A program made the position numbers and the translations under genes. The notes below the pieces were generated by a model. It did not search any database. It was not told the origin of the DNA and saw only the letters and a list, made by a program, of their open reading frames with translations. This document shows, one piece after another, positions 18,124 through 28,000 of a stretch of 64,000 nucleotides of DNA (positions within the stretch are counted from its first letter, which is position 1; each line of letters starts with the position of its first letter). This DNA comes from Actinoallomurus sp963799975 (GTDB lineage: Bacteria > Actinomycetota > Actinomycetes > Streptosporangiales > Streptosporangiaceae), in NCBI GenBank assembly GCA_963799975.1, contig CAWCZF010000006.1, forward strand, positions 2,170,001 to 2,234,000, read 5' to 3'.

Positions 18124-18723
18124 TCAGGCGAGGGCGGTGACACCGACCTCGCGCGCGGCCTGTTCGTAGGCCCACGCCTCGGCCCTGCTCCGGGTCAGCA
18201 CGCCGCGGTGCACGGTCAGCTGCACCGACAGGCCGTCGATCAGGGCTGTGATGCGCCAGGCGGCGGCCTCGGGATCGGGGCAGGCGAACTCCCCCGCCTC
18301 GACGCCCTCGGCGATCAGCCCGGCGATCGTGTCGCGCCAGCGCAGGTCCAGGCGACGGCACACGCGGCGCAGCTCCGGCTCGCGTAGCGCGGCGGACCAG
18401 CCGTCGATCCACAGCCGCCAGCCCGGGGCGGCCGAGCCGCTGGGGTGGTACAGCCGGAGCGCACTGACCAGGCGCTGACGTGCCGTGCCCCGCGACGCGA
18501 CGGCCTCGGCGAGCCGGTCGAGGTCACGCCGTGCGGCGTAGCCGAACGCCTCGGCGACCAGGCGGTCCTTGGATCGGAAGTGGTAGAAGACGAGCGCGGT
18601 GCTGACCCCGAGGGCGGCGGCCACGTCGGCGACGCGCACGTTCGCCACGCCGCGCTCGGCGATCTGCGCCACGGTGGCGCGCAGGATCTCCTCGCGCCGG
18701 TCGTCCACGGTCAGCCGTGCCAC
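18124..18723 (-). CDS. TetR/AcrR regulator, BetI-like
   Basis: 199 residues, GTG start. The helix-turn-helix is typical: IAERGVANVRVADVAAALGV then STALVFYHFRSKDRLVAEAF. The C-terminal ligand domain (LWIDGWSAALREPELRRV, ITALIDGLSVQL) matches the BetI/TetR_C_6 subfamily. It is convergent with the FAD oxidoreductase, whose promoter carries a 5-4-5 palindrome that it probably binds. Confidence 0.88.
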   Translation of the reverse strand: MARLTVDDRREEILRATVAQIAERGVANVRVADVAAALGVSTALVFYHFRSKDRLVAEAFGYAARRDLDRLAEAVASRGTARQRLVSALRLYHPSGSAAPGWRLWIDGWSAALREPELRRVCRRLDLRWRDTIAGLIAEGVEAGEFACPDPEAAAWRITALIDGLSVQLTVHRGVLTRSRAEAWAYEQAAREVGVTALA

Positions 18724-18816
18724 GCGCCGACACTATCCCGGCGGCCGGCGTGCGCCCGGCATGAGCTCTCTTGGCCGCACGCGCCGCCCGCGATCGCGCG
18801 GGCCTGCCGAAGGTAC

Positions 18817-18848
18817 GCGGCCCCCGGCCGCAGGAGGCCGGGGGCCGC
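18817..18848 (-). terminator. hairpin terminator after the MFS pump gene
   Basis: A perfect 13-base inverted repeat (GCGGCCCCCGGCC, 6-base loop, exact complement), five bases beyond the pump's stop codon in its direction of transcription. Confidence 0.75.
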
Positions 18849-18853
18849 GCGGG

Positions 18854-20272
18854 TCAGCGCGCGGGCGGCCGTATGAACGCGACGGCGATGGCCAGCGCCA
18901 CCACGACGAAGGCGGTCGCCACCCCGAAGGCCATCGCGATGCCGTGCACCGGGCCGCCGTGCCGGCTCGCGGTGCCGAAGACCGAGACCAGCACCGCCAT
19001 GCCGAGCGCGCCGCCGACCTGCTGCGTCGTCTGGAGCGCACCCGACGCCGCGCCGGAGTCCGCACGCGAGACCCCCGACAGGATCGACAGGGTCAGCGGC
19101 AGGAACGCCAGGCCCCCGCCCAGGCCGAACAGGATCATCGGGCCGAGCGTGCCCTCCGCGTACCCGCTCGCGGGTGACAGGCGTGTCAGCCACAGCAGTC
19201 CCAGCCCCGAGCAGCGGCAGCCCGGTCAGCATCATCCGCCGTACGCCGAACCGGGCGACGAGCCGCGGTGCGAGCCTCGCGACGCCGAACAGCAGCCCGG
19301 TCAGCGGCAGGAACGCCAGCTCCGGCCTTGAGCGGGGAAAAGCCCAGGGAGTTCTGCAGGAACTGGACCAGGAAGAAGAACATCCCGAACATGGCCGCCG
19401 CGAGCAGGAGCATGCCGGAGTAGGACCCGGCGCGTGCGCGGTCGGCGAACAGCCGCAGCGGCATCACCGGCTGCGCGGCACGCGACTCCACCGCGACGAA
19501 CGCCGTGAGCAGGACCACGCCGGCGGCGAAGGACAGCAGGGTCGTGGAGTCGCTCCAGCCCGCGCCGGCCGCCCGGATGAAGGCGTACACCAGCGCGGCC
19601 ATGCCGGCCACGGACGTGGCCGCTCCGGCGAGGTCGAGCCGGCCGCGGTGCCGCTCGGTCTCCTCCAGGAACGACCGGCGCGAGCAGCAGCACCGCCACG
19701 CCGACCGGCACGTTGACGAACAGGACCCAGCGCCAGGAGGCCCAGTCGGTGAGCGTGCCGCCCAGGATCAGGCCGACCGACGCTCCCGCCGAGGACGTGG
19801 CGGAGAAGATGCTCAGCGCCCGGTTGCGCGCGGGCCCCTCGGCGAAGTTGACGGCGATGAGGGCGAGCGCGGCGGGCGCCGCGAGGGCCGCGCCGGCGCC
19901 CTGGACGGCGCGCGCCGCGAGCAGCCACGCCGGGGAGGCGGCGAACCCGCCGAGCAGCGAGGCGAGCGTGAACACCGCGATGCCGGCGACGAAGGCCCGG
20001 CGGCGGCCGAGGACGTCACCGGCCCGGCCGCCCAGCAGGAGCAGGCCGCCGAACACGAGGGAGTAGACGTTGCTCACCCACGACAGGCCGGTCGCGGAGA
20101 AGTGCAGGCTCTGCTGGATCTTGGGCAGGGCGACGAAGACGACGGTCGCGTCGAGCACGACCATCAACTGGCATGCGAGGATGACGGCCAGCGAGATCCC
20201 GGGATGCCGGATATGCCGCGGCGGCGCGCCGCCGGACGGCGCGCTCCGCGAGGGGACGGTCTGCTGGGACAT
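18854..20272 (-). pseudogene. DHA2-type MFS drug-efflux pump, frame-disrupted
   Basis: A 14-helix-type major facilitator of the EmrB/QacA group, exporting toxic organic compounds by proton antiport. The start at 20272 (MSQQTVPSRSAPS) follows AAGGAG. Motifs are present: LMVVLDATVVFVALPKIQ in helix 1, GGRAGDVLGRRRAFVAGI in loop 2-3 and VQGAGAALAAPAALALI. Frame changes near 19690, 19325 and 19195 split the second half, which is otherwise complete to VAFIRPPAR. These look like single-base errors. It is divergent from a TetR gene across two tandem palindromes, the usual arrangement for a pump and its repressor. Confidence 0.82.
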
Positions 20273-20346
20273 GAGTCGTAGACTCCTTGTGCTGGATGAG
20301 GCCGGGCGTCCCCCGAAGTGGCTGTCGGAGTCGCCCGGCATGTAAC

Positions 20347-20361
20347 CGGAGGGTGCCTCCG
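20347..20361. promoter_or_regulatory. TetR operator 1 in the pump/regulator gap
   Basis: CGGAGGGTGCCTCCG: perfect 6-base arms around three bases. The same arms recur 23 bases further on. Lies between divergent mfs and tetR genes. Confidence 0.6.
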
Positions 20362-20369
20362 TTACGATA

Positions 20370-20384
20370 CGGAGGTATCCTCCG
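20370..20384. promoter_or_regulatory. TetR operator 2 in the pump/regulator gap
   Basis: CGGAGGTATCCTCCG: arms identical to operator 1. Centre-to-centre distance is 23 bases, about two helical turns, so two dimers could bind the same face of the DNA. Confidence 0.6.
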
Positions 20385-20410
20385 GTATGCAACCGTTCCC
20401 GGGAGGAGCG

Positions 20411-21019
20411 ATGACCACCGCAGGGGAGCGCCCGTACGCGCCGGGGACGACTCGCCGCACGCGGGGGAGCGCCCGATGCGCGCCGACGCGCGCCGCAACT
20501 ACAAGCGGCTGCTCGACGAGGCCAAGGTCGCGTTCCTCGAACACGGCGCGGAGGCGTCGCTGGAGGACATCGCCCGCCGCGCCGAGGTCGGCATCGGCAC
20601 GCTGTACCGCCACTTCCCCACCCGGCTCGCCCTCCAGGCCGCCGTCTACCAGCGACCACGTCGACGAGCTGTCCGCGATGGCGTACGAGCTGGTGGAGAG
20701 CGAACGCCCCGGCGAAGCGCTGGCCGCCTGGATGAACGCCTTCGCCGAGCACGCCACGACCAGACGCGGGCTGATGCAGACGCTCAAGGAGGTCATCGAC
20801 GTGCGCTCGGACCTGTTCGAGCGCTGCCACGACGAGATTCGTGCCGCGGCCGGGACGGTGCTCGCGCCGGCGAAGGCGGCCGGCACCGTACGCCCCGAGG
20901 TGACCGTCGCGGACCTGCTGCGCCTCACCCACGGGATCTCCGTGGCGACACAGAACGACCCCGCCAGCGCCGGACGGCTGCTCTCGTACGTGGTCGACGG
21001 GCTGCGCCCCCCGCCCTGA
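20411..21019 (+). pseudogene. TetR/AcrR repressor of the MFS pump, frame-disrupted
   Basis: The start at 20411 follows GGGAGGAGCG. The helix-turn-helix (FLEHGAEASLEDIARRAEVG then IGTLYRHFPTRLALQAAV) is intact, and the C-terminal domain follows (ESERPGEALAAWMNAFAEHA). The frame changes near 20447 and 20655, each explained by a single base. If the first break were real, ATG 20476 (MRADARRNYKRLL) could still start the protein; the second break would remove the ligand domain. It lies divergent to the MFS pump with two tandem operators between, so it is probably the pump's drug-responsive repressor. Confidence 0.78.
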
Positions 21020-21040
21020 CCAGGGGAGACCGCCCCAGGG

Positions 21041-21056
21041 TCAGCCGATCGGCTGA
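21041..21056. promoter_or_regulatory. 16-base perfect palindrome before the ABC operon
   Basis: TCAGCCGATCGGCTGA is self-complementary over all 16 bases, about 95 bases upstream of the ABC ATPase start. It could be an operator for the ABC/two-component operon or the tail of the tetR terminator, because CTGACC/GGTCAG stem sequences overlap it. Confidence 0.4.
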
Positions 21057-21151
21057 TGCGAGGATCCACCGCGGCACTGCCCGTACGGTCGATCCGCCGG
21101 AGCGGGCGGGCCCGCGATGCTCATGGCCTGCCCACCACGAGGAGCGCGGTC

Positions 21152-22058
21152 ATGACGGTCATCGAAGTCAGCAACCTGCACAAGCGCTACGGCCGCACCG
21201 TCGCCGTGGACGATGTGACGTTCGGCGTCGAGCGGGGCGAGATCTTCGGGATCCTCGGCCCCAACGGCGCGGGCAAGACCACCACCGTCGAATGCGTCCA
21301 GGGGCTGCGCGCGCCCGACCGCGGCGCCGTCTCCGTGCTCGGGCTCGATCCGCGCCGCGACCGCCCGGAGGTCACCCAGCGGGTCGGCGCGCAGCTACAG
21401 GAGAGCGAGCTGCCGGACAAGATGAAGGTCGGCGAGGCCCTCGCGCTCTACTCCTCCTTCTACCGCAGGCCCGCCGACTGGCGGCGGCTCGCCGGCGACC
21501 TCGGGCTCTCCGGCAGCGTACGGCCGGCGGTTCGGGACGCTGTCCGGCGGCCAGAAGCAGCGCGTGTCGATCGCGCTGGCGCTGGCCGGCGGCCCGGAGA
21601 TCGCGATCCTGGACGAGCTCACCACCGGCCTGGACCCGCAGGCGCGCCGCGACACGTGGCGGCTCATCGAGGACGTTCGCGAACGGGGCGTGACGATCGT
21701 GCTGGTCACGCACCTCATGGAGGAGGCCGAGCGCCTCTGCGACCGGATCGCCGTGATCGACTCCGGCCGGGTCGCCGCGATCGGCACGCCCGCGGGGCTG
21801 GTGGCGCGGGTCGACCCCGGGCAGCGGATCCGGTTCCGGCCCTCGCCCGGCCTCGACCTGCGGCGGCTCAGCGAACTGCCCGAGGTGCACACGGTGACCG
21901 CGAACGGCGAGCACGTCACGGTCGCCGGGGCCGAGAACCTCCTTCAGGCGGTCACCTCGCTCCTCGCCCGCGACGGCGTCGTCGCCGCCGACCTCAGGAT
22001 CGAGCGGGCCACCCTCGACGACGCCTTCGTCGCCCTGACCGGCCGCACCCTCGCCTGA
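21152..22058 (+). pseudogene. ABC-2 exporter ATP-binding subunit, one frameshift
   Basis: ATPase of a DrrA-like ABC-2 exporter. ATG at 21152, GAGGAG upstream. Walker A is GPNGAGKTTT, the signature is TLSGGQKQRVSIALALAGG, Walker B is AILDELTTGLDPQ, and the switch histidine is in VTHLMEEAE. A C-terminal extension of about 70 residues fits the DrrA/NodI group. One frame change near 21530, just before the signature motif, splits the gene; a single-base error in the sequence is the simplest explanation. It heads an operon with the permease and a two-component system, so the cassette may export a lipid or antibiotic sensed by the kinase. Confidence 0.85.
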
Positions 22059-22091
22059 CCTCCCGTTCCTTCGGCCACTGAGGAGACCACC

Positions 22092-22826
22092 GTGTTCGCC
22101 AGGCTCACCTTCATGGAGTTCAAGCTCACCATGCGCGAGTTCGTCGTGCCGCTGACCGTGCTGGCCCTGCCGCTCGGGCTGCTGCTCGGCTTCGGCTTCC
22201 AGCCCGGCAGCCGGCACGCCGACCCCCACCTCGGCGGCCAAACCGGGGCCGCCTACATCGCCGCTATCGGCGCGGGCGTCTGCCTGGCCGTCCTCGGGCT
22301 GAGCGTGCTGCCGGCGACGCTGGCCACGTACCGGGAGAAGGGCGTGCTGCGGCGGATGGCCACCACGCCGGTGCCGCCCGCGTACCTGCTGGCCGCCCAG
22401 CTCGCCCTGTACGCCGCCGCGGCGGTGTTCACCGTCGCCGTGCTGGTCGTCGCCGGCCACGTGCTGTTCGGCACCCCGTACCCCGAGCACGTGCCCGGCT
22501 TCCTGGCCTCGCTGGCGCTCGGCATCGCGGCGCTGTTCGCGATCGGGCTGCTGGTCGCGGCCGTCGCGCCCACCGCGAAGGCCGGCCAGGCGATCGGCAT
22601 GGCCCTGTTCTTCCCGAGCCTGTTCCTGGGCGGCGTCTACGTCCCGCGCGAGACGATGCCGCCGGTCCTGCGCGACGCCGGCGACTACTCGCCCCTGGGC
22701 GCGACGCTGAAGACCATGCGGGACTCCTGGACCGGAGCTCAGCCCCACGTGGCCCAGCTGGCGATAATGGCCGCGTACGCGGTCGCGGCCGGGCTGGCCG
22801 CGACCAGGCTCTTCAGGTGGGAATGA
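22092..22826 (+). CDS. ABC-2 family permease
   Basis: 244 residues with about six membrane segments (FVVPLTVLALPLGLLLGFGF, AIGAGVCLAVLGLSVLPATL, LALYAAAAVFTVAVLVVAG, FLASLALGIAALFAIGLLV, AIGMALFFPSLFLGGVYVP). The conserved TYREKGVLRRMATTPV loop of ABC-2 exporters is present. It is the membrane partner of the preceding ATPase. Its stop codon overlaps the ATG of the sensor kinase (ATGA), so the genes are translationally coupled. Confidence 0.9.
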   Translation: MFARLTFMEFKLTMREFVVPLTVLALPLGLLLGFGFQPGSRHADPHLGGQTGAAYIAAIGAGVCLAVLGLSVLPATLATYREKGVLRRMATTPVPPAYLLAAQLALYAAAAVFTVAVLVVAGHVLFGTPYPEHVPGFLASLALGIAALFAIGLLVAAVAPTAKAGQAIGMALFFPSLFLGGVYVPRETMPPVLRDAGDYSPLGATLKTMRDSWTGAQPHVAQLAIMAAYAVAAGLAATRLFRWE

Positions 22827-24060
22827 CCGTGGCGACACCGTCCAGCGGCTGGGAACGACGCGAGGCCGTGATGCTCCGCGTCGTCCCCTACTGCGCCCTC
22901 GCCGTCTCGATCGTGCTCGTCGCGATCGAGAAGGCCGGCGACTGGCCGAGCCTCCTCATCAGCGTGGGCATCGCGGCGGTCGCCGCCACCTGGATGCTCC
23001 TCATGGTCACGCTCGGGCCGTCCTGGACCCGGCGCCCGCGGGCGGCGGCGGTCTACTACGCGGGCCTGATCGTCCTGGCGGCCGTGCTGGTGTACCGCAG
23101 CCCGCTCTTCGGGTTCTTCGCCTGGAGCGGCTACCTCCAGGTCGCGTGCCTGCCGGGCCGGTGGCGATGGGCCGGAGTGGCCGCGACCGCCGCGATCGTC
23201 TCCAGCACCTACGTCGGCGGCTTCCAGCGGATCGGCACCGGCACCCTCGCGTACTTCCTGATCTTCACGGCGGCGGGCATCGCGCTCGGCGGCGGGTTCA
23301 TGTTCTTCGCCGCGCGTGACCGGCGAGCAGAGCGACCGGCAGCGCGCGATGCTCGCGGAGCTGGCCGAGGCCAACGCGCGGCTCGAGGCCGCGCTGGCCG
23401 AGAACGCCGGCCTGCACGCACAGCTGCTGACCCAGGCGCGCGAGGCGGGGGCGCTGGACGAGCGTCACCGCATGGCGCGGGAGATCCACGACACCCTCGC
23501 GCAGGGCTTCACCGGGATCGTGGCGCAGCTCGAGGCCGCTCGGCAGAACCCGGGCCAGTGGCGGCGCTTCGCCGACCAGGCCCACGACCTGGCGCGGGAG
23601 AACCTCGCCGAGGCGCGCCGCTCCGTACAGGCGCTGCGGCCCGGCCACCTGGAGGACGCGCATCTGCCGGAGGCGATCACCGGGCTCAGCGAGCGCTGGT
23701 CCGCGGCGTCCGGGATCGCGGTCGGCCTGGAGACCACCGGAGATCCGCGGCCGATGCTCGCCGACGTGGAGGTCGCGCTGTTCCGCGTCGCGCAGGAGGC
23801 GCTGAACAACGTCGCCAAGCACGCGCGGGCGTCCCGCGTCGGCCTGACCCTGTCGTACATGGACGACGTGGTGCTGCTCGACGTACGCGACGACGGCGTC
23901 GGCTTCGACCTCGGTGAGGTCGCCGGCGGGTTCGGATTGTCGTCGATGCGGCAGCGGCTGCTGCGGGTCGCGGGCAACCTGGCGATCGAGAGCAGCTCCC
24001 GGAGAGGGCACCGCGGTGAACGCGAGCGTCCCCGCCCTCCCGGCCGGAGGAGAAGCATGA
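22823..24060 (+). pseudogene. NarL-type sensor histidine kinase, frame-disrupted
   Basis: The N-terminus has about five membrane segments (CALAVSIVLVAIEKAG to FLIFTAAGIALGGGFMFFA). A coiled coil and a HisKA_3 dimerisation domain follow, with the phosphorylated histidine in HRMAREIHDTLAQGFTGI. The HATPase domain has NNVAKHARAS (N box) and DVRDDGVGFDLG. Frame changes near 23320 and 24000 interrupt it; the corrected end reads NASVPALPAGGEA and stops at 24060, overlapping the response regulator start (ATGA). It should sense a membrane stimulus, perhaps the substrate of the adjacent exporter, and phosphorylate the next gene product. Confidence 0.83.
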
Positions 24061-24677
24061 TCCGCCTGCTGATCGTCGATGACCACCCGATCGTGCGCGA
24101 CGGGCTGCGGGGCGTCTTCGCCGCCGAGCCCGACCTCACCGTGGTGGGCGAGGCGGCCGACGGCGCCGAGGCGGTCGAGTGCGCCGCCGGGGCCGACGTC
24201 GTGCTGATGGACCTGCGCATGCCGGGAATGGGCGGCGTGGAGGCGATCACCCGCCTGCGCGAGACGTACCCGCACGTACGCGTGCTGGTGCTGACGACGT
24301 TCGACACCGACAGCGACGTGCTGCCCGCGATCGAGGCGGGCGCCACCGGCTACCTCCTCAAGGACGCACCGCGCGAGGAGCTGCTGCGCGCGGTGCGGTC
24401 GGCGCACCGCGGCGAGTCGGTGCTGTCGCCGGCGGTCGCGGGCCGCCTGATGGGCCGCGTGCGCAAACCGGCCGCGGGCACGGGCGTGCTGAGCAAACGC
24501 GAGCGCGAGGTCCTCGCCCTCGTCGCCGACGGCACCACCAACCGCGAGGCGGCACGGCGGCTGTTCGTCAGCGAGGCGACGATCAAGACCCACCTGCTGC
24601 ACATCTACGACAAGCTCGGCGTACGGGACCGGGCCGCGGCGGTCGGCGAGGCGTACAAGCGTGGCCTGCTGTCCTGA
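24057..24677 (+). CDS. NarL/FixJ-family response regulator
   Basis: 206 residues. The receiver domain has the acidic pair in LLIVDDHPIVRDGL, the phosphorylated aspartate in VVLMDLRMPGMGG, the conserved threonine in LVLTTFD and lysine in YLLKDAP. The C-terminal LuxR helix-turn-helix is LSKREREVLALVADGTTNRE followed by VSEATIKTHLLHIYDKL. It is coupled to the kinase by an ATGA overlap and is expected to control the upstream ABC operon or other membrane-stress genes. Confidence 0.95.
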   Translation: MIRLLIVDDHPIVRDGLRGVFAAEPDLTVVGEAADGAEAVECAAGADVVLMDLRMPGMGGVEAITRLRETYPHVRVLVLTTFDTDSDVLPAIEAGATGYLLKDAPREELLRAVRSAHRGESVLSPAVAGRLMGRVRKPAAGTGVLSKREREVLALVADGTTNREAARRLFVSEATIKTHLLHIYDKLGVRDRAAAVGEAYKRGLLS

Positions 24678-25082
24678 GGCGCCGCGTCGCGTCCCGGCTG
24701 CCCCGGCCGTACCCGCCCGGCGCGCTCTCTCCAGAGCGGTCGCAGTGCCATCGCAGCGACTCCGGTTGGTAACCATCACGCCATAGGACGGACACGGACG
24801 CCGCCTACGCTCCGGTTACGGCCCTCCGAAAAAACGACAGACCTGGCGCCAGAGGCGACAGGTCGAACAGCCATGCGCACACCGACAGGATGAAAACTCG
24901 ACCATTTATAACCATTTTGTAGCTATTCGTCCTCATTGGTTCACCGCAGACTGGCGGCTCACATGAATGGATCCTGAATTGCGGCTGCCTCTCCGGCGCG
25001 CAACAGCGAACCGTCGACGCCCAAGCCGAGCACCGGCCGCCCTCCGGCGTCAGTCACTCTGCGTACACGAGGGGAGGAGACC
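24678..25082. other. intergenic region upstream of giant gene 1
   Basis: 405 bases. The part at about 24890-24990 is markedly AT-rich for this genome (runs such as CCATTTATAACCATTTTG), which suits a promoter region, but no clean -35/-10 pair can be chosen. The last bases before 25083 hold GGGGAGGAG, the ribosome site of the giant gene. No hairpin terminator was found after the response regulator. Confidence 0.4.
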
Positions 25083-28000
25083 GTGACCCCGCCTGGGTTC
25101 GATGTTCATCCGGGGAGGTGGGTGGCGTCCGGACGTGACGTCGTGCGGGTCTCGGGTGATCTGGCGCGTACGGTGGATCTGTTGTGCGGGGTGCTGGCGG
25201 GTGCGGATGGGTGCTGGGGATCCGACGGACTGGGGCGGGCGTTCTTCGACGGCCATGACGGCGGGGGGTTTCGGGAGTCGCGCGACGCCGTTCTGACGGA
25301 TTTGGCGGGCGTGGTGAATGTGGTGCGGGCGATGGGGTTGTGGTTGCAGGATTCGGGGCGGGTCTATGCGGCGGCGGATGAGGCGTCGACGGTGGGGTTG
25401 CAGGTGCCGGGGTGGGTGGTGGATGGGCGGTTGGGTGGGGGTGATCTGTATCGGTTGCCGGGTGTGACGGGGGGGTTGGCGAAGTCGGATCCGGCGCCGG
25501 TGGGGTTGTTGTGGGTGGTGCGGTTGCTGGAGTTGCTGGTGGGGGGGTGTGAGTGGCCGGATGGAAGTGAGGCGCAGCTGGGGACGATGGCGCAGGGGTG
25601 GCTCGGCGCGAAGGACGCGCTGCTGTCGGCGGCGAACGGCCTCCGTGGCGATGCGGGTGCGGTGACGTCCGATGCCGGGCGGGGAGCGGAGAGTTTCGGG
25701 GCGTTCGCCGCGGGGGTGATACAGGCGCTGGAGGGGCTGGCGGAGGGGTGTGGGCAACTGGCGGGCTCGTGCGATGACCTGGCGAAGTTGAAGAGGGCCG
25801 CGCGAATGCAGTTCGGACTGTCGTGCGGGTTCTTGGCGATGACGTGGGCGTTGGCGGCCTCATTGTCGGCGGTGACTTTCGGCGGGTCACTGAGTGCGGC
25901 GACGGCGACGACGGAGGCGGAGGGGTGGGCGCTGCGTGCGTTTCTGCTGCGATTGGCGGGTTTTGTCAAGCCGGTGACGATGGGTGCGTGGTTCGGCGCC
26001 GGGCTGGACCTTTCGGGGCAGGTGTCGCGGATCCACTACGGGGCGGCGAAGGGTTTTGACGGCGGGGAGTTCTGGAAGTCGATGGGTGAGGGCGGGGTCG
26101 CGGGCGGGGTGATGGGGGTCGGCGGGCGGTGGCTCTCGGGCGGCGCTCAGACCTCGTTGCGTGGTGGTCTGCGGCAGTGGACGGCCCTGAGCGGGGCGCG
26201 CGGCGTCGTGGGGCGGTGGACCGTGACCGGGACGCTGGCGACGCTGGGCAATGGAGCGGCGCAGGGGGTGTTCGAGGGCGGGCATGTGGACTGGGGGCAG
26301 GCCGCGGTGTTCGGCTTCGGGATGGGTGGGCTGGAGGAGGCCAAGCTCGGAGGGCGTCAGGTGGCGGCGTGGGTGAGGGGTTCGGGCGGTGTGACGAGGG
26401 TGGCCGGAGTGCGTGGTACGGGCGGTGACCCCGCCCGTACCACGACCGGTCCCACGACCGGGACCGGGGATGAGGGCGCGACCGGCGGCGGGTCCGGTGA
26501 CGGGGCCGCCGGCGGGCGGCCGGTGGTGCGGACCGCCGATCTGACCGCGGCCGCGGACGGTGTGACCAGGACGCGGGCCGCGGTGACCAGGACCGTCGTG
26601 ACCGAGACCCGGACCGAGGTGACCGGAACCGACACCGCCGGAGAGGGTGGAGAGACCGGCGGGACTCAGCCGGTCCGCACCGGGCACCCGGCCGGCGCGG
26701 ACGTCACCACCGCGACCGTCGAGACCACGCACGTCACGGTCCAGCACCTCACCACCGTGGAGGTCACGACCGGTCATCCCGTCACCGCTCAGGCGACCGG
26801 CGAGCCGACCGGTCCGCCGGTCGAAGTGGCGGCCGTCGTACCGGGCGGTCAGGGCCTGCCGGCCGCTCACCCGATCCACACCGAGCCGGCCACCGAAGGC
26901 GCACCCGGCGGCCTCCGGCCCGTCGCCGGCCTCGGCGGTGACGTCGGCGGAGCCGGTCACGTCCACGGCGGCGACGGACGGCCGCCGGCGCGTGGCGCGG
27001 AGCCGGTCGTCCCTGTGGCCGTGCCGGATCTCCCCGCCGCGCTGGCGCACCGCGCGCTCGTCGACGCACGCCGTGCCGTGGCCCCGGAGGGACTGGTGCT
27101 GGAGGACGGCAGCGTACGTGCGACCGACCGGAACGGGCGAGGTGTTCACATCCCGCACGAGGCGCTCCGCCGGATCGAGGAGCGTCTCGTGCGGCGCGCC
27201 GGCGAGGGTACGCCCATCGAGCAGTTGCGCGTCGTGGCGGCGGTGGAGCTGGGCTCGGTCCTGGCCGGCGCCGGTCACCGGCGTCCGGTGGCGCCCGCCC
27301 TGGTGGCACTCGGCCGGCTGGGCGGCGACCCGGCACGGCCGGGTACGACGCTGCGGCCGGACCTGCACACCGACGCCGCGCGTGACGTCGTGGAGCGGGC
27401 GAGCCGCATCGCCGAGAGCCAGTGGGCCGCCGCACGCGACGCCTGGCGTCTCGGCGACGAGCCGCCGGGCTCCTCCGTCGCGGCCCCCGGACTGCACTGG
27501 GCGGACCTGAGCCTGCGTGAGGTGGCCTCGGCGCTGGCCGAGCTGCGGCCATCGGACTTCGGCCGGGGTGTGACCGGCCTGACCTGGTCCGGCGACGGCA
27601 CGATCCGGGTGGCGACCGAGTACGGGCCGCCGCGCGAGATCCGGGTCGTGATCGCGGACATACCCGATGCGGCCTCCGCGCTGGTGCCCGGCAAAGGCGG
27701 GGCGCCGGACGAGCTGAGGATCCGGCCCGAGACGGTGTCCCGGCAGGCCGCCGAGGCCGCCGGCATGACGCCGGCGAGCATCGCCGAGGCCGGCGAGGTT
27801 CTCCCGCGGATCCTGGGTGACTCCATCAGCGACGCCGTACGGCGGACGGCGGAGACGCACGCCCGGTCGGACCAGGGTGTCATCCGACGGCTCGCCTCCG
27901 ACGTGCGCTCGCTCATGGGCGACGAAGGGCGCGTGAACCAGCTCATCAACCAGCACCGATACCTGACACGCACGTGGCTCGAGGCCACCGACCCCGCCGA

